Positions 28,628-37,145 of a DNA stretch of 64,000 bases are shown one piece after another; within the stretch, counting starts at the first letter, position 1; each line of letters opens with the position of its first letter. The position numbers were made by a program, and so were the translations under genes. Source of the stretch: Streptomyces sp. NBC_01255 (GTDB lineage: Bacteria; Actinomycetota; Actinomycetes; Streptomycetales; Streptomycetaceae); the NCBI RefSeq assembly GCF_036226445.1, contig NZ_CP108474.1, forward strand, positions 62,001 through 126,000. Direction: 5' to 3'. Below the pieces are notes generated by a model. The model had not been told where the DNA came from. It saw only the letters and a program-made list of their open reading frames with translations, and did no database searches.

Positions 28628-28654
28628 GCCTCCACCCGCCATCCGGGTGGAGGC
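28628..28654. terminator. Hairpin between converging ACP and KR genes
   Basis: A perfect 11-bp stem (GCCTCCACCCG with its complement, loop CCATC) lies seven bases before the stop of the ketoreductase gene and 55 bases after the ACP stop. It can end both transcripts. Just upstream a direct repeat CCCGCAGACCACCAT occurs twice (near 28576 and 28600). Confidence 0.78.
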
Positions 28655-28660
28655 AACCGC

Positions 28661-29425
28661 TCACAGAGCCACGCCACCATCAATACGGAACACCTGGCCC
28701 GTGACATACCCGGCCTCAGGCGACACAAGAAACGACACCATCGCAGCCACCTCCTCGGGTGTCCCGAAACGACCCAGCGGAATACGGTCCACAACAGCCT
28801 TCTTCGACACCGAAGCCACCATGTCGGTATCAATGAAACCAGGCGCCACCGCATTGGCCCGCACCCCCAGCCGCGCGAACTCCCGCGCCATCGCCTGAGT
28901 CAGCGCGATAATCCCGGCCTTCGACGCAGAATAATTAGCCTGCCCCGCATTACCCACCACCCCCGCAGCCGACGACACCGTGACAATCGCCCCCACACCA
29001 CGCCGCGCCATCGGACGAGCCACCGCCCGCAACACATTCGCCGTACCGTCCAGATTCGTCCGCACCACCGAGTCCCACTCCTCATCGGACATCAACATCA
29101 ACGACCGGTCCCGGACAATCCCCGCAGACGCCACCACCGCCGTGATCGGCCCGAACCCCGCCTCCACATCCGCAACGAAACCCCGAACCCCACCACGGTC
29201 AGCAACATCAACACGCCGGACCAACACCCGCCGCCCCACCTCACGAACCTCCTCAGCAACCACCTCCGCAGCAGCCCCGTCAGAACGGAAACACAACGCC
29301 ACATCAAACCCATCACGCGCCAGGCGAACCGCAACCGCCCGCCCAATCCCCCGCGACCCCCCAGTCACCAAAGCCACCCCACCAGCAGCCACCACCACAC
29401 CGGCCCCACTCGAAACACCCGACAT
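28661..29425 (-). CDS. FabG-type 3-ketoacyl-ACP reductase of the type II PKS
   Basis: This 254-residue SDR reductase has the NADPH site [14 protein letters not shown], the NAG-like segment [13 protein letters not shown], and the catalytic Ser/Tyr/Lys set in [26 protein letters not shown] sequence (VSSAAG, then YSASK). The C-terminal block reads [17 protein letters not shown], followed by [15 protein letters not shown] 29425 follows GGAGGGG. It reduces the beta-keto group of each extended chain, and with the two dehydratase subunits gives the unsaturated chain. It is transcribed against the rest of the PKS operon, from its own promoter upstream of 29425. The same 28 to 29.5 kb stretch shows a CA-rich plus-strand bias that differs from its neighbours. 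Confidence 0.92.
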   Translation of the reverse strand: MSGVSSGAGVVVAAGGVALVTGGSRGIGRAVAVRLARDGFDVALCFRSDGAAAEVVAEEVREVGRRVLVRRVDVADRGGVRGFVADVEAGFGPITAVVASAGIVRDRSLMLMSDEEWDSVVRTNLDGTANVLRAVARPMARRGVGAIVTVSSAAGVVGNAGQANYSASKAGIIALTQAMAREFARLGVRANAVAPGFIDTDMVASVSKKAVVDRIPLGRFGTPEEVAAMVSFLVSPEAGYVTGQVFRIDGGVAL

Positions 29426-29699
29426 ACACCCACCCCTCCCAAACAAAACGAAAACAAGCATCACCTCCCCCCCTACACCACACCTAACGCCACACTTAAA
29501 ACAACATTGCCCCCCTGCCCCGACACACCCACACGAAGCACACAACAAAAGCCAGTCCATCACCGAACAACGGACTATCAACCAGGAATTGAACCCACAA
29601 CGAGTACGACGCCACGAAGCACCGACGAAAACACACACCTGCATCAACGCACCCACACCGGAAAACCCCCACCCCGGTGTGGGCCGGAGCGGGCGGACC
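29426..29699 (-). promoter_or_regulatory. Upstream region of the ketoreductase gene, no gene seen
   Basis: This stretch carries the ketoreductase promoter on the minus strand and the right edge of the biosynthetic cluster. It is rich in CA on the plus strand and lower in GC than its surroundings. No coding frame with family motifs is seen on either strand. A short GGGTTCAATTCC-like stretch on the minus strand near 29585 recalls a tRNA T-arm but no tRNA folds around it. Confidence 0.5.
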
Positions 29700-30098
29700 G
29701 GCGCGCATCGCTCCCCTCTTCCTGCTGTACGACTACAGGTTCCCGGCCCGGGCACGACGACGCGCGAGAATTCGCTGGAGAAGGCGCACGAGGCCGGGAT
29801 CGTGCGCACCGACGAGTTCTTGCTGCACCCGGACCCTTGCGCCAGCCGACAGGACTGGTGCGCGGCGCGCGTCGAGGAGACCGAGCGGCGGCTGGCCGGC
29901 CGACTAGCACACCCGCTTCGACGTACGGGCCGTCGTGTACGGGCATCTGCACATCCCGCGCAGCACCGTCTACGACGGCGTGCCCTTCGAGGAGGTGGCC
30001 CCCGGCTGTCCACGGGAGGGGGCCGCTTCGGTCTGCGCCCCGACCTGGCCCGGCGGATCCTGCCGCGGCTGTCAGGAGACGGGCGCGGACGCCGCCGC
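29700..30098 (+). pseudogene. Broken metallophosphoesterase gene
   Basis: Scattered over three frames are the pieces of an actinobacterial metallophosphoesterase: [11 protein letters not shown], then in another frame [18 protein letters not shown] and [14 protein letters not shown], then in a third [19 protein letters not shown] and [12 protein letters not shown]. The order is right. At least two frame changes have occurred, and the central segment between ERRLAG and the GHLHIP motif is missing. The N-terminal metal-binding part is also absent. The gene is dead. In Streptomyces this family is often encoded just before a PPTase gene, which fits the broken PPTase that follows. Confidence 0.8.
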
Positions 30099-30330
30099 GT
30101 GATCGAGTCGATCCCGCCCGCCGCCGTGCGGGCCGTTCAGTCGTTCACCGACCGGATGGACTTCACCCTGTCCCCGCAGGAAGAGGCGCTCGTCGCGCGG
30201 GACCGTGCCCAAGCGGCGCGCCGAGTTCACGACCGTGCGGGCCTGCGCCCGCGGCGCCCTCACCGCGCTCGGCGTGCCACCCGCGCCGCCCGAACTCGCC
30301 CGCCTGCGGGGGTGTTGGGCTGCCGGGGAC
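30099..30330 (+). pseudogene. Truncated, frameshifted Sfp-type phosphopantetheinyl transferase
   Basis: From GTG 30099 the frame reads [19 protein letters not shown] and LSPQEEALVARDRA, the N-terminus of Sfp-type PPTases. The following bases continue the protein only after a frame change: KRRAEFTTVRACARGALTA and LGVPPAPP. The sequence then loses similarity, so roughly the last two thirds, including the Mg-binding and substrate-binding motifs, are gone. A PPTase would normally activate the carrier proteins of this cluster; this copy cannot. Another PPTase elsewhere in the genome must serve. Confidence 0.82.
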
Positions 30331-30516
30331 AGGATTTGGTGACGGCTGTGGTGGTGGAGAAGGACTGACGAGGACCCGGAGGGGGCAGCCTTGTGCCGCA
30401 CGCTGTCACGGGCGCGTTTTCAGCGGAAACCCGGATGCCAAAACCCGGATGACCAATGGTGGCATGGGCGTCCTGATCGGGAGGCCGCTCGTCGTATCGG
30501 CCGGGGACGCCCTGCT

Positions 30517-30915
30517 TCAGCGCCTCCTGCGTCGCGCCAGGTGGCTCAGGATCGCCGCCCCGGCCGCCCCGGCCAGGAGGCCGCCCGTCAGTGGTACGAG
30601 GACGTTCACCCAGGGATCGCGGATGGGTTTGTACGTGGTCCTGCCGTCTTTGATCTCGATGAAGCCGAGCGGTTTCGCTTCGACCCCGGCGCCGACCAGG
30701 CTGTCCTCACCGGCCTCCTGGCCGGCGTTGCCGCCGAAGCCGAACCCGATGCGCGCCACAGGGATCACGGTGACGTCCTGGCTCACGATGGGCTCGCCGA
30801 ACACGATGGTGCCCGGGGCCCGGCCGCCGAGCTTGTCGGCCAGCCGTTCCAGCAGAACGGCAGAGACATGGTCTGCCGTCGTCGCTTCCAACGGTGCGTT
30901 CTCGGAGGCGGTCAT
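30517..30915 (-). CDS. GerW/YtfJ-like membrane-anchored protein (second copy)
   Basis: This 132-residue protein begins with a helical stretch DHVSAVLLERLADKLGG, then the GerW-like core TIVFGEPIVSQDVTVIPVAR and the glycine-rich GFGFGG. A second core strand FIEIKDGRTTYKPIRDPW leads to a C-terminal hydrophobic segment and basic tail. It is a fuller version of the gene at 4495, sharing the two core blocks and the tail. The ATG at 30915 has only a weak ribosome site. It stands outside the PKS operon, just right of the broken PPTase. Function in Streptomyces is not known to me beyond the link of this family to spores in Bacillus. Confidence 0.75.
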   Translation of the reverse strand: MTASENAPLEATTADHVSAVLLERLADKLGGRAPGTIVFGEPIVSQDVTVIPVARIGFGFGGNAGQEAGEDSLVGAGVEAKPLGFIEIKDGRTTYKPIRDPWVNVLVPLTGGLLAGAAGAAILSHLARRRRR

Positions 30916-31513
30916 CGGGGGCCGCCCCCAGCCGGGTGTTCGGCCGGGCTCAGAAGGTCGACGGCGACCGGGCAGGAGATTCGAATCTCGGCAAAGGCGA
31001 AGCAGTCCACCGCGGTGAGAATACACGCGGCCGGGGCCGGGGCGGGGGGGGACGTCAACGGGGACATGTGTTCGCAGTGATCGCCTTTCCAGCGTTGCCT
31101 GTGTCGTTCCCTTCGGTTTCAGTCCCCCCGAACTACCAGCAGTTGAGGCCGATGAGGCCCTCGGCGCAGGAGGCCAGGTCCGGGTGTGAGCCCTGCGGGG
31201 CGAGTCGTGCGAGCGGGGCCGGGCCAGGTCCGGATGCCGGGCAGTCGGCGCAGGCTGGAGGATCTGCAGCCCGCTGGGCAAAGCACTGTGATCCACCTGA
31301 CGGAGCCCGGTGGCCACCGCGACCTGCGAACCAGCCCCTTACGCTCCTCGCCATCGCCTAAGCCGGCGTGTAGCGAGCTACGTCGGCGTGCCCCCGACGG
31401 GGGATGTCGGGGGCACGGGGCGAGGCGGTGCGGGAAGCAGCGGATCAGTCGACTCGGGCCCGCCTGGCAGCTCAGGAATTGACGTCGTTCCCGCATGCGG
31501 GGCGGAACGCCCG
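30916..31513. other. Stretch of about 600 bases without a recognisable gene
   Basis: Frames here on both strands are rich in Arg, Gly and Pro and show no family motif. The left end must hold the promoter of the GerW-like gene. A run of eight Gs interrupted once lies near 31044. Nothing further can be supported. Confidence 0.5.
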
Positions 31514-31915
31514 TCAGAAGGAGAACACCGCTCCCGTGGCGACGGTGGCCTCGCAGTTGTTGCCGTAGGTCTTGGTCCAGTCGACGGTGCGGCCCTTGTA
31601 CGTACCGCGCGCCGTCAGGGTGACGGGGGCGTACTCGGCGGTGCAGGTGGCGTCCGGCTCGGTGTTCAGGCGGTCCAAGTCTCCGGCGGCGGCGTCGAGG
31701 GCGGCGCAGGCCTCCTTGCGGTGGGGGTGGGCGGGGCGGTCGCTGGCGGGGCAGTCGAGCCAGACGTTCCCGATCGCCTCAGTCTCGCCCTGCGTGCGGG
31801 CCGCGGTGAGATGGAGGCGTGTGTCCTCCGTCGGCGGGGGTGCGACGGCGGTCGCGGTGGGGGCGAGGCCGACGGCGAGGAGCGTGGCGGCGAGGGCGGT
31901 GACCATCTTGTTCAC
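31514..31915 (-). CDS. Secreted SSI-type subtilisin inhibitor (copy 1)
   Basis: This 133-residue protein has a signal peptide (VNKMVTALAATLLAVGL, then APTATA) and an SSI-fold domain with four Cys in the expected places: LDCPASDRPAHPHRKEAC for the first disulfide, and TCTAEY with NNCEATV for the second. The family end block VTLTARGTYKGRTVDWTK and a final VFSF match SSI proteins, which inhibit extracellular serine proteases. Aligned to SSI, the reactive-site P1 residue would be Ala (CTAE), where SSI has Met. The start GTG 31915 is chosen by analogy with the paralogue at 37146, which begins MNK. Confidence 0.85.
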   Translation of the reverse strand: MNKMVTALAATLLAVGLAPTATAVAPPPTEDTRLHLTAARTQGETEAIGNVWLDCPASDRPAHPHRKEACAALDAAAGDLDRLNTEPDATCTAEYAPVTLTARGTYKGRTVDWTKTYGNNCEATVATGAVFSF

Positions 31916-31970
31916 TGCGGAACAACGCGGGGACGGGTGGCCGGTCACCTCGCTCGATGGGGTCATGGGT

Positions 31971-32092
31971 TCAGTCCCCGTTCCGGTCGCCGGCCGCGCC
32001 CCAGACACCGATGCCGGCCCCCTGGGATTGGTAGGCGTCGTTGATCCTGTAGCCGTGTTCGGCTGCCCGCTGCCGTGGGTGGGAAGCGAGTG
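31971..32092 (-). other. Possible decayed coding end
   Basis: On the minus strand one frame reads AEHGYRINDAYQSQGAG and IGVWGAAGDRNGD before a stop at 31971. It looks more like real protein than the surrounding noise. No start or partner sequence upstream is visible, because an intact metallophosphoesterase gene abuts it. It may be the tail of a lost gene. Confidence 0.3.
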
Positions 32093-32854
32093 TCACAGGC
32101 TGTGGTCGCGTCCGTCCCGTGGGGCGAAGGCCGCGAGGACGTCGGCGTCGGTCGCGCGAGCGTGCAGGAAGTAGTCGGCCCATTCGGTGATGTCGGGGTA
32201 GGACGAGTCCTGGCACAGCTGGGTGGTTGCGGCTTCGAGGTCGAAGTGCGTGGTGCGGAGTTCGACACCCGGGCCCAGCAGGGCCCAGTGTGCTCCGGTT
32301 CGTCCGTAGGGCATGCCGATGCTGCCGGGGTTGATCACGAGCAGGCCGTGGGCGAGACGGACGAACGGCATATGGGTGTGGCCGCAGACCACGGTGCGGA
32401 TGTCGGTATCGAGTCCGCTGAAGACTTCCTTCCAGCGGTCGAGGCGGGAGTCGACCAGGACGACCTCCTCGTCGTCGCGCGGGGTCGCATGGCAGAACAG
32501 CACCTTTCCCAGGCCAGTAACGGACAGGGAGAGTTGTCGTGGAAGCGAGCCGAGAAGGTCGAGATGGTCCTCGCGGAGCTGTTCGGCTGCCCAGGGAGCG
32601 ATCGGGTCGGGGATCGAGTCGCGTTGTCCCCGGCGGTATTCGACGAGTTCACGGTCGGCGTTGCCGCTGATCCAGATGACGCGGTCGCCGAAGCTGGTCA
32701 GCAGGTCGAGAACCTGGGTCGGTTGCGGGCCGGCGGCGATGTCGCCGGTGAGCACGATGCGATCGGCGGCGGTGACGTCTGGTTCGGCGAGTACTGCCTC
32801 CAGGGCCGGCAGGACTCCGTGGATGTCGGACAGGACGGCTACTCGGTTCAGCAT
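32093..32854 (-). CDS. Calcineurin-like metallophosphoesterase
   Basis: This 253-residue protein has the full metal-site series of the family: LSDIHGVLPALEA, VLTGDIAAGP, WISGNADREL, a His in LFCHATP, and VVCGHTHMPF, followed by NPGSIGMP. It resembles YfcE/MJ0936-type phosphodiesterases. The ATG at 32854 begins the first strand directly (MLNRVAVLSDIHG); two GTG codons just upstream are alternatives. No strong ribosome site is seen. It is unrelated to the broken metallophosphoesterase at 29.7 kb, which belongs to another subgroup. Physiological substrate unknown. Confidence 0.85.
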   Translation of the reverse strand: MLNRVAVLSDIHGVLPALEAVLAEPDVTAADRIVLTGDIAAGPQPTQVLDLLTSFGDRVIWISGNADRELVEYRRGQRDSIPDPIAPWAAEQLREDHLDLLGSLPRQLSLSVTGLGKVLFCHATPRDDEEVVLVDSRLDRWKEVFSGLDTDIRTVVCGHTHMPFVRLAHGLLVINPGSIGMPYGRTGAHWALLGPGVELRTTHFDLEAATTQLCQDSSYPDITEWADYFLHARATDADVLAAFAPRDGRDHSL

Positions 32855-33281
32855 GGTCACCACTGTGAGGTGAAGGCAGCCGAGTGGTGCGATGTTTCGC
32901 CCGGCGCGTAGTTCAAGGGGTGGCCGGGCCCCTGCGAGATCACCAGCGGCCGCGAGGCCCCCACCCGCCTGTACGCCCGAACGGATCGCCGAGTGCTCTC
33001 AGCGTGCTCAGAGAGCACTGGCACTCTCCGGACAGTCGGACAGTCCAGCAGTCTTCCGTCGGTGGTGCCGATGAGGATTCGGCCAGGTTCCGCGACGGTC
33101 GGGGGTGCGTTCGGGTCCTGTTCGAACGTGGTGGGTTCCGGGAGCGGTTGTCGCCGATCCCGCGGGTTCACCCACGCCGCCATCGACGGCCTTCAGGAGT
33201 AACTGCGCCCGCTCGTCGGCTTGTCCGGCCACCTGAGTGGCGTCACCGGCTCCGGTTCTGAACGGCGAGCCGGCCCCCTTG
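32855..33281. other. Intergenic stretch of about 430 bases
   Basis: No convincing gene is seen. A minus-strand frame ending at 32857 reads EPGRILIGTTDGRLLDCPTV and could be a degenerate coding piece, but it has no start with a ribosome site and no family I recognise. The right end leads into the TetR operator. Confidence 0.45.
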
Positions 33282-33311
33282 TTTACCTTACGGGTCGACC
33301 CGTAAGGTAAA
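33282..33311. promoter_or_regulatory. 30-bp perfect palindrome, TetR operator
   Basis: A perfect 30-bp palindrome (15-base arm TTTACCTTACGGGTC, no spacer) ends four bases before the ATG of the TetR-family gene. It must overlap the promoter or the ribosome site AAGG of that gene, so binding would shut off the gene and its coupled membrane-protein partner. Perfect symmetry over 30 bases is far beyond chance. Confidence 0.92.
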
Positions 33312-33315
33312 TGCC

Positions 33316-33903
33316 ATGAGTTCCTCTCCGCCCTCCAGGGGGCGCCCCAGGGATCCCCGATCACACGAGGCGATCATCGGCGCGACGGCAGAGCTGGTGG
33401 TCGAGGTCGGCTACGCCGCGACGTCGATCGGGGCGGTGGCCGCGCGGGCCGGTGTCGGCAAGGACACGATCTACCGGCGGTGGCCGGGCAAACCGGAGTT
33501 GGTCTTCGAGGCTGTCTTCACGACCACCGATGACGCTCCGCCCCCGGACACCGGAACGCTGGCCGGGGATCTGACCGCGCTGCTGCAGGGCCTGGTCGAC
33601 GAGTTCCGCGCGCCTGCCGCCGCGGCGGCACTCCCGGGGCTGCTCGCTGACTTCGCCGCCGATCCGGAATTGAAGGCTCGCATCCGCGGCGACTTCCTGG
33701 CCCCTTCGAAGGATCGGCTGCTGATCGTCTTCGAACGCGCCGTGGTGCGCGGGGAGATCGCGGCCGAAACGCCTGTGGACCTGGTCCTGGACACGCTGGC
33801 AGGAGCTGTGTTCTTCCACGTAGGGCTGGTCGGGGAGCACCCTGACCAGCAACTGGCCGCGCTGCTGGCCACTGTCGTGGCCAAGGGAATCGAGGTCCGA
33901 TGA
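33316..33903 (+). CDS. TetR-family transcriptional repressor
   Basis: This 195-residue protein has the TetR N-terminal HTH: SHEAIIGATAELVVEVG, then TSIGAVAARAGVGKDTIYRRW, then PGKPELVFEAVF. The C-terminal ligand domain includes LVLDTLAGAVFFHVGLVGEHP. The ATG lies four bases after a perfect 30-bp palindrome, so self-repression is very likely. Its TGA stop overlaps the start of a small membrane-protein gene (ATGA), the probable target. Ligand unknown. Confidence 0.92.
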   Translation: MSSSPPSRGRPRDPRSHEAIIGATAELVVEVGYAATSIGAVAARAGVGKDTIYRRWPGKPELVFEAVFTTTDDAPPPDTGTLAGDLTALLQGLVDEFRAPAAAAALPGLLADFAADPELKARIRGDFLAPSKDRLLIVFERAVVRGEIAAETPVDLVLDTLAGAVFFHVGLVGEHPDQQLAALLATVVAKGIEVR

Positions 33904-34280
33904 ACAGCTGGCTTCTCGCGGCGGGTATCACCGCTGTCGGCGTGGCCGCAGTGCACATCGCCGGCGGGCGCCGCGATGTGGTGCACCCGCTGCTGGCCTG
34001 TGGACTCGCGGACGAACCCAAGCGTGTCCTCCACGCCGTGTGGCACATGGTGAGCGTCGACCTGGTGCTCTCCGGACTCGCCCTGCTTTACCTCTCCCTG
34101 ATGGACGGTACGCCAGGGACCGGTCTGGTTGCGTGGTTCGTGGCTGCGCACTTCGTCGCGTACGCGGCAGTCTTCCTTGTCGTCACGCTGTCCGTCGGCT
34201 GGACCAGACCACTACTCCGCCTGCCGCAGTGGATTCTGCTCCTGCCTGTCGCGGTGCTGGCAGCGGCAGGTGCCCCGTAG
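33900..34280 (+). CDS. Small four-helix membrane protein under TetR control
   Basis: This 126-residue protein has about four hydrophobic helices (WLLAAGITAVGVAAVHIAG, MVSVDLVLSGLALLYLSL, WFVAAHFVAYAAVFLVV and WILLLPVAVLAAAG) and a conserved-looking polar segment ADEPKRVLHAVWHMVS. It starts inside the stop of the TetR gene and is therefore translationally coupled. I do not recognise a named family; small coupled membrane proteins of this kind are often called DUF. A role in efflux or stress tolerance is only a guess. Confidence 0.75.
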   Translation: MNSWLLAAGITAVGVAAVHIAGGRRDVVHPLLACGLADEPKRVLHAVWHMVSVDLVLSGLALLYLSLMDGTPGTGLVAWFVAAHFVAYAAVFLVVTLSVGWTRPLLRLPQWILLLPVAVLAAAGAP

Positions 34281-34433
34281 CCCTGACCCCGGAGAGCGCC
34301 GCCGGTGCTGTCCGCCGCAGAGACCGAATCGCACCGCGTAGCGCGCACGCCTCCGTGGACCCTGCGGTGTCCGTTGCTGAACTTGCTGGATGGCGGTTGC
34401 TGAGACCACGGGCTGTGCGGGGATACTGCTGCG

Positions 34434-34913
34434 GTGTTGTTGACATGGATCGCCGAGGTGGCGGACGAGCCCCTGGTACTGGAGCCGGCTGACCGTCGGG
34501 TGGAGTGGGAGACCAACACCTGGTGGCTGAGTGCGGAGGACGAGGACAGGAAGTCGTTGTCCGTTTCCGCGGTGGTGGCCGCCTTCGAGCGGACTGCCTC
34601 AGCCGTCCAGGTGCGTATCCGCGAGCTGGGCTTTCCCGGAGTGGCGACGTTCTACGTGTGGCATGACGCGCAGGCCGGTCAGCTTCGGTGCTCGACGGGA
34701 TCATTGCCCGCGGATGCGTTGCCGTTCGGCGGCGCCTACGTGCTTTCCGGCCTCGGGCCAGTCATCGAGGGGTTCCTGGCCGACAGTGAGCCGGGTGTCA
34801 CAGGCTGGTCGGGCCTGGAAGGCGTGCACAACCACTCGGAGCAGATCGACACCGAGCCAGATTTGGTGCCCATCCGTGTCTGGGCGAGCAGCGTTGGAGC
34901 AGCCTCATGCTGA
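34434..34913 (+). CDS. Hypothetical protein, 159 residues
   Basis: The frame from GTG 34434 gives a soluble acidic protein: VLLTWIAEVADEPLVLEPAD, VEWETNTWWLSAEDEDRKS, VRIRELGFPGVATFYVWHD, and an end rich in Ser and Ala. Amino-acid composition and codon pattern are of coding type, and the gene lies in an otherwise open gap. I do not recognise a family, and no ribosome site is obvious. It is followed by transposase debris, so the C-terminus may have been altered. Confidence 0.55.
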   Translation: MLLTWIAEVADEPLVLEPADRRVEWETNTWWLSAEDEDRKSLSVSAVVAAFERTASAVQVRIRELGFPGVATFYVWHDAQAGQLRCSTGSLPADALPFGGAYVLSGLGPVIEGFLADSEPGVTGWSGLEGVHNHSEQIDTEPDLVPIRVWASSVGAASC

Positions 34914-35402
34914 CCCGTTCCGCGCGTCCGCACGGGCAAGGCGGCGGTGGCAGCTGAGGGACGCGGAGATACTCGTGAAGGCGAGAAAGTGGTCGGCCTT
35001 GCGCTCCTACCGCCGGTGCCGGCGACGGCAACCGGCAGCTCAGGACAGGACAGGACATCGTGCGTTCCACGACCCGGCGATGGCTGCCCAGGCGTTGGGA
35101 GGACTCGATGCCACGCCGGGCGATCCGCGGCACGATGCCGCGCTCGCGCAGCGTTGCCGCAGATGGTCGGAGTCGTAGCCCTTGTCAACCTCACGGCCTC
35201 GCGAAGACCTTGCCCCTGCTACGCGCTGCCGCCGATGTCGCATTGCTCGGCTTCACCGGCGGCTGACAGTCCTGCTGCATCGTCGGCCCACTGGCCCGTA
35301 CGCTGCCAGGCGCACCACTCGTCGTCCGGCGGCCGAGGACACCGGTCGCCGAGTTCGCCCGGAGCCGGGAACCAGGGCTCGAATCTCGGCGAGGGCTTCC
35401 TC
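34914..35402. other. Stretch of about 490 bases holding insertion-sequence debris
   Basis: Apart from the IS5-like remnant listed separately, no gene is seen. Long frames on both strands here lack family motifs. The repeat AGGACAGGACAGGAC lies at about 35043, at the edge of the transposase similarity. Confidence 0.5.
35055..35190 (-). pseudogene. IS5-family transposase remnant
   Basis: The minus strand reads VDKGYDSDHLRQRC in one frame, then RIARRGIESSQRLGSHR and RVVERTMS in another. This is the conserved C-terminal block of IS5-type transposases (DKAYDSDHLRQ, then RRWVVERTMSWL). A frame change separates the pieces and both ends of the gene are missing. Confidence 0.78.
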
Positions 35403-35678
35403 GTGCGCGATGAGGTCGCCCTGAGGATGGACACGCACTGCCTGGTCACGGCCGGGCAAGGCACCGCATATGGCTGTGTGCGCGAAGCCGTTCTGACGGG
35501 CAACGTCCTCCGCGTGTCACTCGATCCTGAAGCCCTGGACGACCTGCGGTTGACCGACAGCGAGATCGAGGCCGTCATCGAAGCACCGGCCGAAGACATC
35601 GTCCTCTTCCGCGAAGTCCTCGCCCGCGTGCTCGGCTACGGACGTGCGGACGCTGTGCCCACCCGTGTTGGCATCTGA
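35403..35678 (+). CDS. Small protein, possibly truncated Imm10-like immunity protein
   Basis: From GTG 35403 the 91-residue frame reads VALRMDTHCLVTAGQGTAYG, then VLTGNVLRVSLDPEALDDL and EDIVLFREVLARVLGYGRAD. The layout (a short MDT.C.V segment, a strand pair, then a helix ending LGYGR) recalls the C-terminal part of Imm10-type immunity proteins. The upstream part of such a protein would overlap transposase debris and is not found, so the gene may be truncated. Family placement is uncertain. Confidence 0.4.
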   Translation: MRDEVALRMDTHCLVTAGQGTAYGCVREAVLTGNVLRVSLDPEALDDLRLTDSEIEAVIEAPAEDIVLFREVLARVLGYGRADAVPTRVGI

Positions 35679-36213
35679 CCAGCCCGACAGGCGTCGGGCA
35701 CCAGTGATACAGAGCGGCCCGACAGGGTGGGGAATTACATGAGGATGCAGCGTCATCCGTGGGGAATTGCGTGACCATCGACAACGGGTTCGTCGACTTG
35801 CCCGAGGCCCCGGGCCCGGTCGTGGGCGACCTGCCCCCGGAGCCAGGTGGGTGAGGGCGGCGTGGGCCTCGGCGAGAGGCTCGACCGCCGGCCCGACGAA
35901 CTCGACGCTGATGACGAAGTCACTGGCCTTGCTGCGATCCTCACGTAGCCCGCAGGCCCCGTCCGGATCGTCCCTGCCCGGGTCCTCCGTCGTGGCGAAC
36001 AGGCCGATGATCCCGATCACGACGAAGAACGCGGGATCGCCCAGATGCCCGACGATCAGGCACGTCCTCGACGGCTGTCTCGGCGCCTGCGGCGGCGCTC
36101 CTCGTCCTGCACCGGGGGGAGGGGGCTGCTGGCCGGCTGGGCCCCGCCCGCGCTGTTCCGCCGAGAGTGAAGACCGGCCCGACCGGGCTCGACCGTCACT
36201 ACAGTCCGCTCTC
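35679..36213. other. Stretch of about 535 bases without a clear gene
   Basis: A minus-strand frame reads CLIVGHLGDPAFFVVIGIIG and then KASDFVISVEFVGPAVEPLA, which looks partly protein-like, but it has no start with a ribosome site and no family I recognise. The region just left of 36214 must hold the promoter of the hydrolase-like gene. Confidence 0.45.
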
Positions 36214-36939
36214 ATGACGACGATCACCACACGCAAAATCGAGTACCCGGCCGACGGCCTGACGATGGTCGGGCACCTCGCACTCCCCACCGGTGTCGAC
36301 CGCCGGCCCGCAGTCCTGATCGGTCCGGAAGGGCCGGGTCTGAACGACTTCCAACGACGCCGGGCCGATGCCCTCGCCGAACTGGGTTACGTGGCGCTGG
36401 CCTTCGACATCAACGGCGGGCGCTGGTTCACCGACCCCGAAGAAATGCTGGCGCGCGTGACCCCGTTACTCACCGACCCCGACCGGATGCGGGGCATCGG
36501 CCACGCGGCGCTCGACGTGCTGCGCGCCGAAACACGAACCGACCCCGAGCAGATCGCTGCCATCGGTTACGGCACCGGGGGCGCCATCGTGTTGGAACTC
36601 GGACGTGACGGCGTCGACCTGCGCGCCATCGGGACAGTCAACGCACTCTTGACCGGCCGGCCGGGCGAAGCGGCACGTATCCGCTGCCCCGTCTGGGCCG
36701 GAGTCGGATCAGAAGACCCGATCATGCCGCCCGCGCAACGAGACGCGTTCGCCGCCGAGATGCAGGCGGCCGGCGTCGACTGGCGCCTCACGGTGTACGG
36801 CGGAGCACTGCATGCCTTCCACCACCCGCCTGTCGACCAGAAGGTAGTCCCCGGCGTTGGCTACCACCCGCAACACGCGCACCGAGCCTGGCAGGACATC
36901 ATCGGCTTCCTGGCCGAATGCCTTCCCATAGCGGAATGA
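36214..36939 (+). CDS. Dienelactone hydrolase-like protein with altered nucleophile
   Basis: This 241-residue alpha/beta-hydrolase follows the dienelactone hydrolase layout: PAVLIGPEGPGLNDFQRRRA, then YVALAFDINGG, the elbow region EQIAAIGYGTGGAIVLE, the acid loop GSEDPIMPP and the His loop GALHAFHHP. In active family members the elbow reads GYCFGG with Cys as nucleophile. Here it is GYGTGG, with Gly120 in place of Cys. The acid and His are kept. The protein may be inactive, use the adjacent Thr121, or have a binding role. ATG 36214 is chosen because the fold starts there and the upstream frame is Arg/Pro-rich noise. Confidence 0.8.
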   Translation: MTTITTRKIEYPADGLTMVGHLALPTGVDRRPAVLIGPEGPGLNDFQRRRADALAELGYVALAFDINGGRWFTDPEEMLARVTPLLTDPDRMRGIGHAALDVLRAETRTDPEQIAAIGYGTGGAIVLELGRDGVDLRAIGTVNALLTGRPGEAARIRCPVWAGVGSEDPIMPPAQRDAFAAEMQAAGVDWRLTVYGGALHAFHHPPVDQKVVPGVGYHPQHAHRAWQDIIGFLAECLPIAE

Positions 36940-37145
36940 ACACGTGTCAAGGGACTGCCCACGCGGCCGCCGGCCCTGCCTACGACAGCGCCCGGCGACC
37001 GAGCCGGTAGCGGCGAGGAGTTACCTCGGCTGTTCGGCGCAGCCCGCGCAAGCTGGGAAGCCGCACATGCACGGCACCAGTCGGTCTGTGGTGTGACTCC
37101 ATCGAGTTACGTATCCAAGCGCCTTCGGCGTCTGTTGACTCGATC

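Noticed and set aside
29560..29650. Possible tRNA on the minus strand (GGGTTCAATTCC-like stretch)
   Set aside because: No acceptor, D-arm or anticodon stem could be folded around it.
29507..31018. Plus-strand open frame of about 500 codons over the broken genes
   Set aside because: Similarity to metallophosphoesterase and PPTase is split over three frames; the long frame itself is noise.
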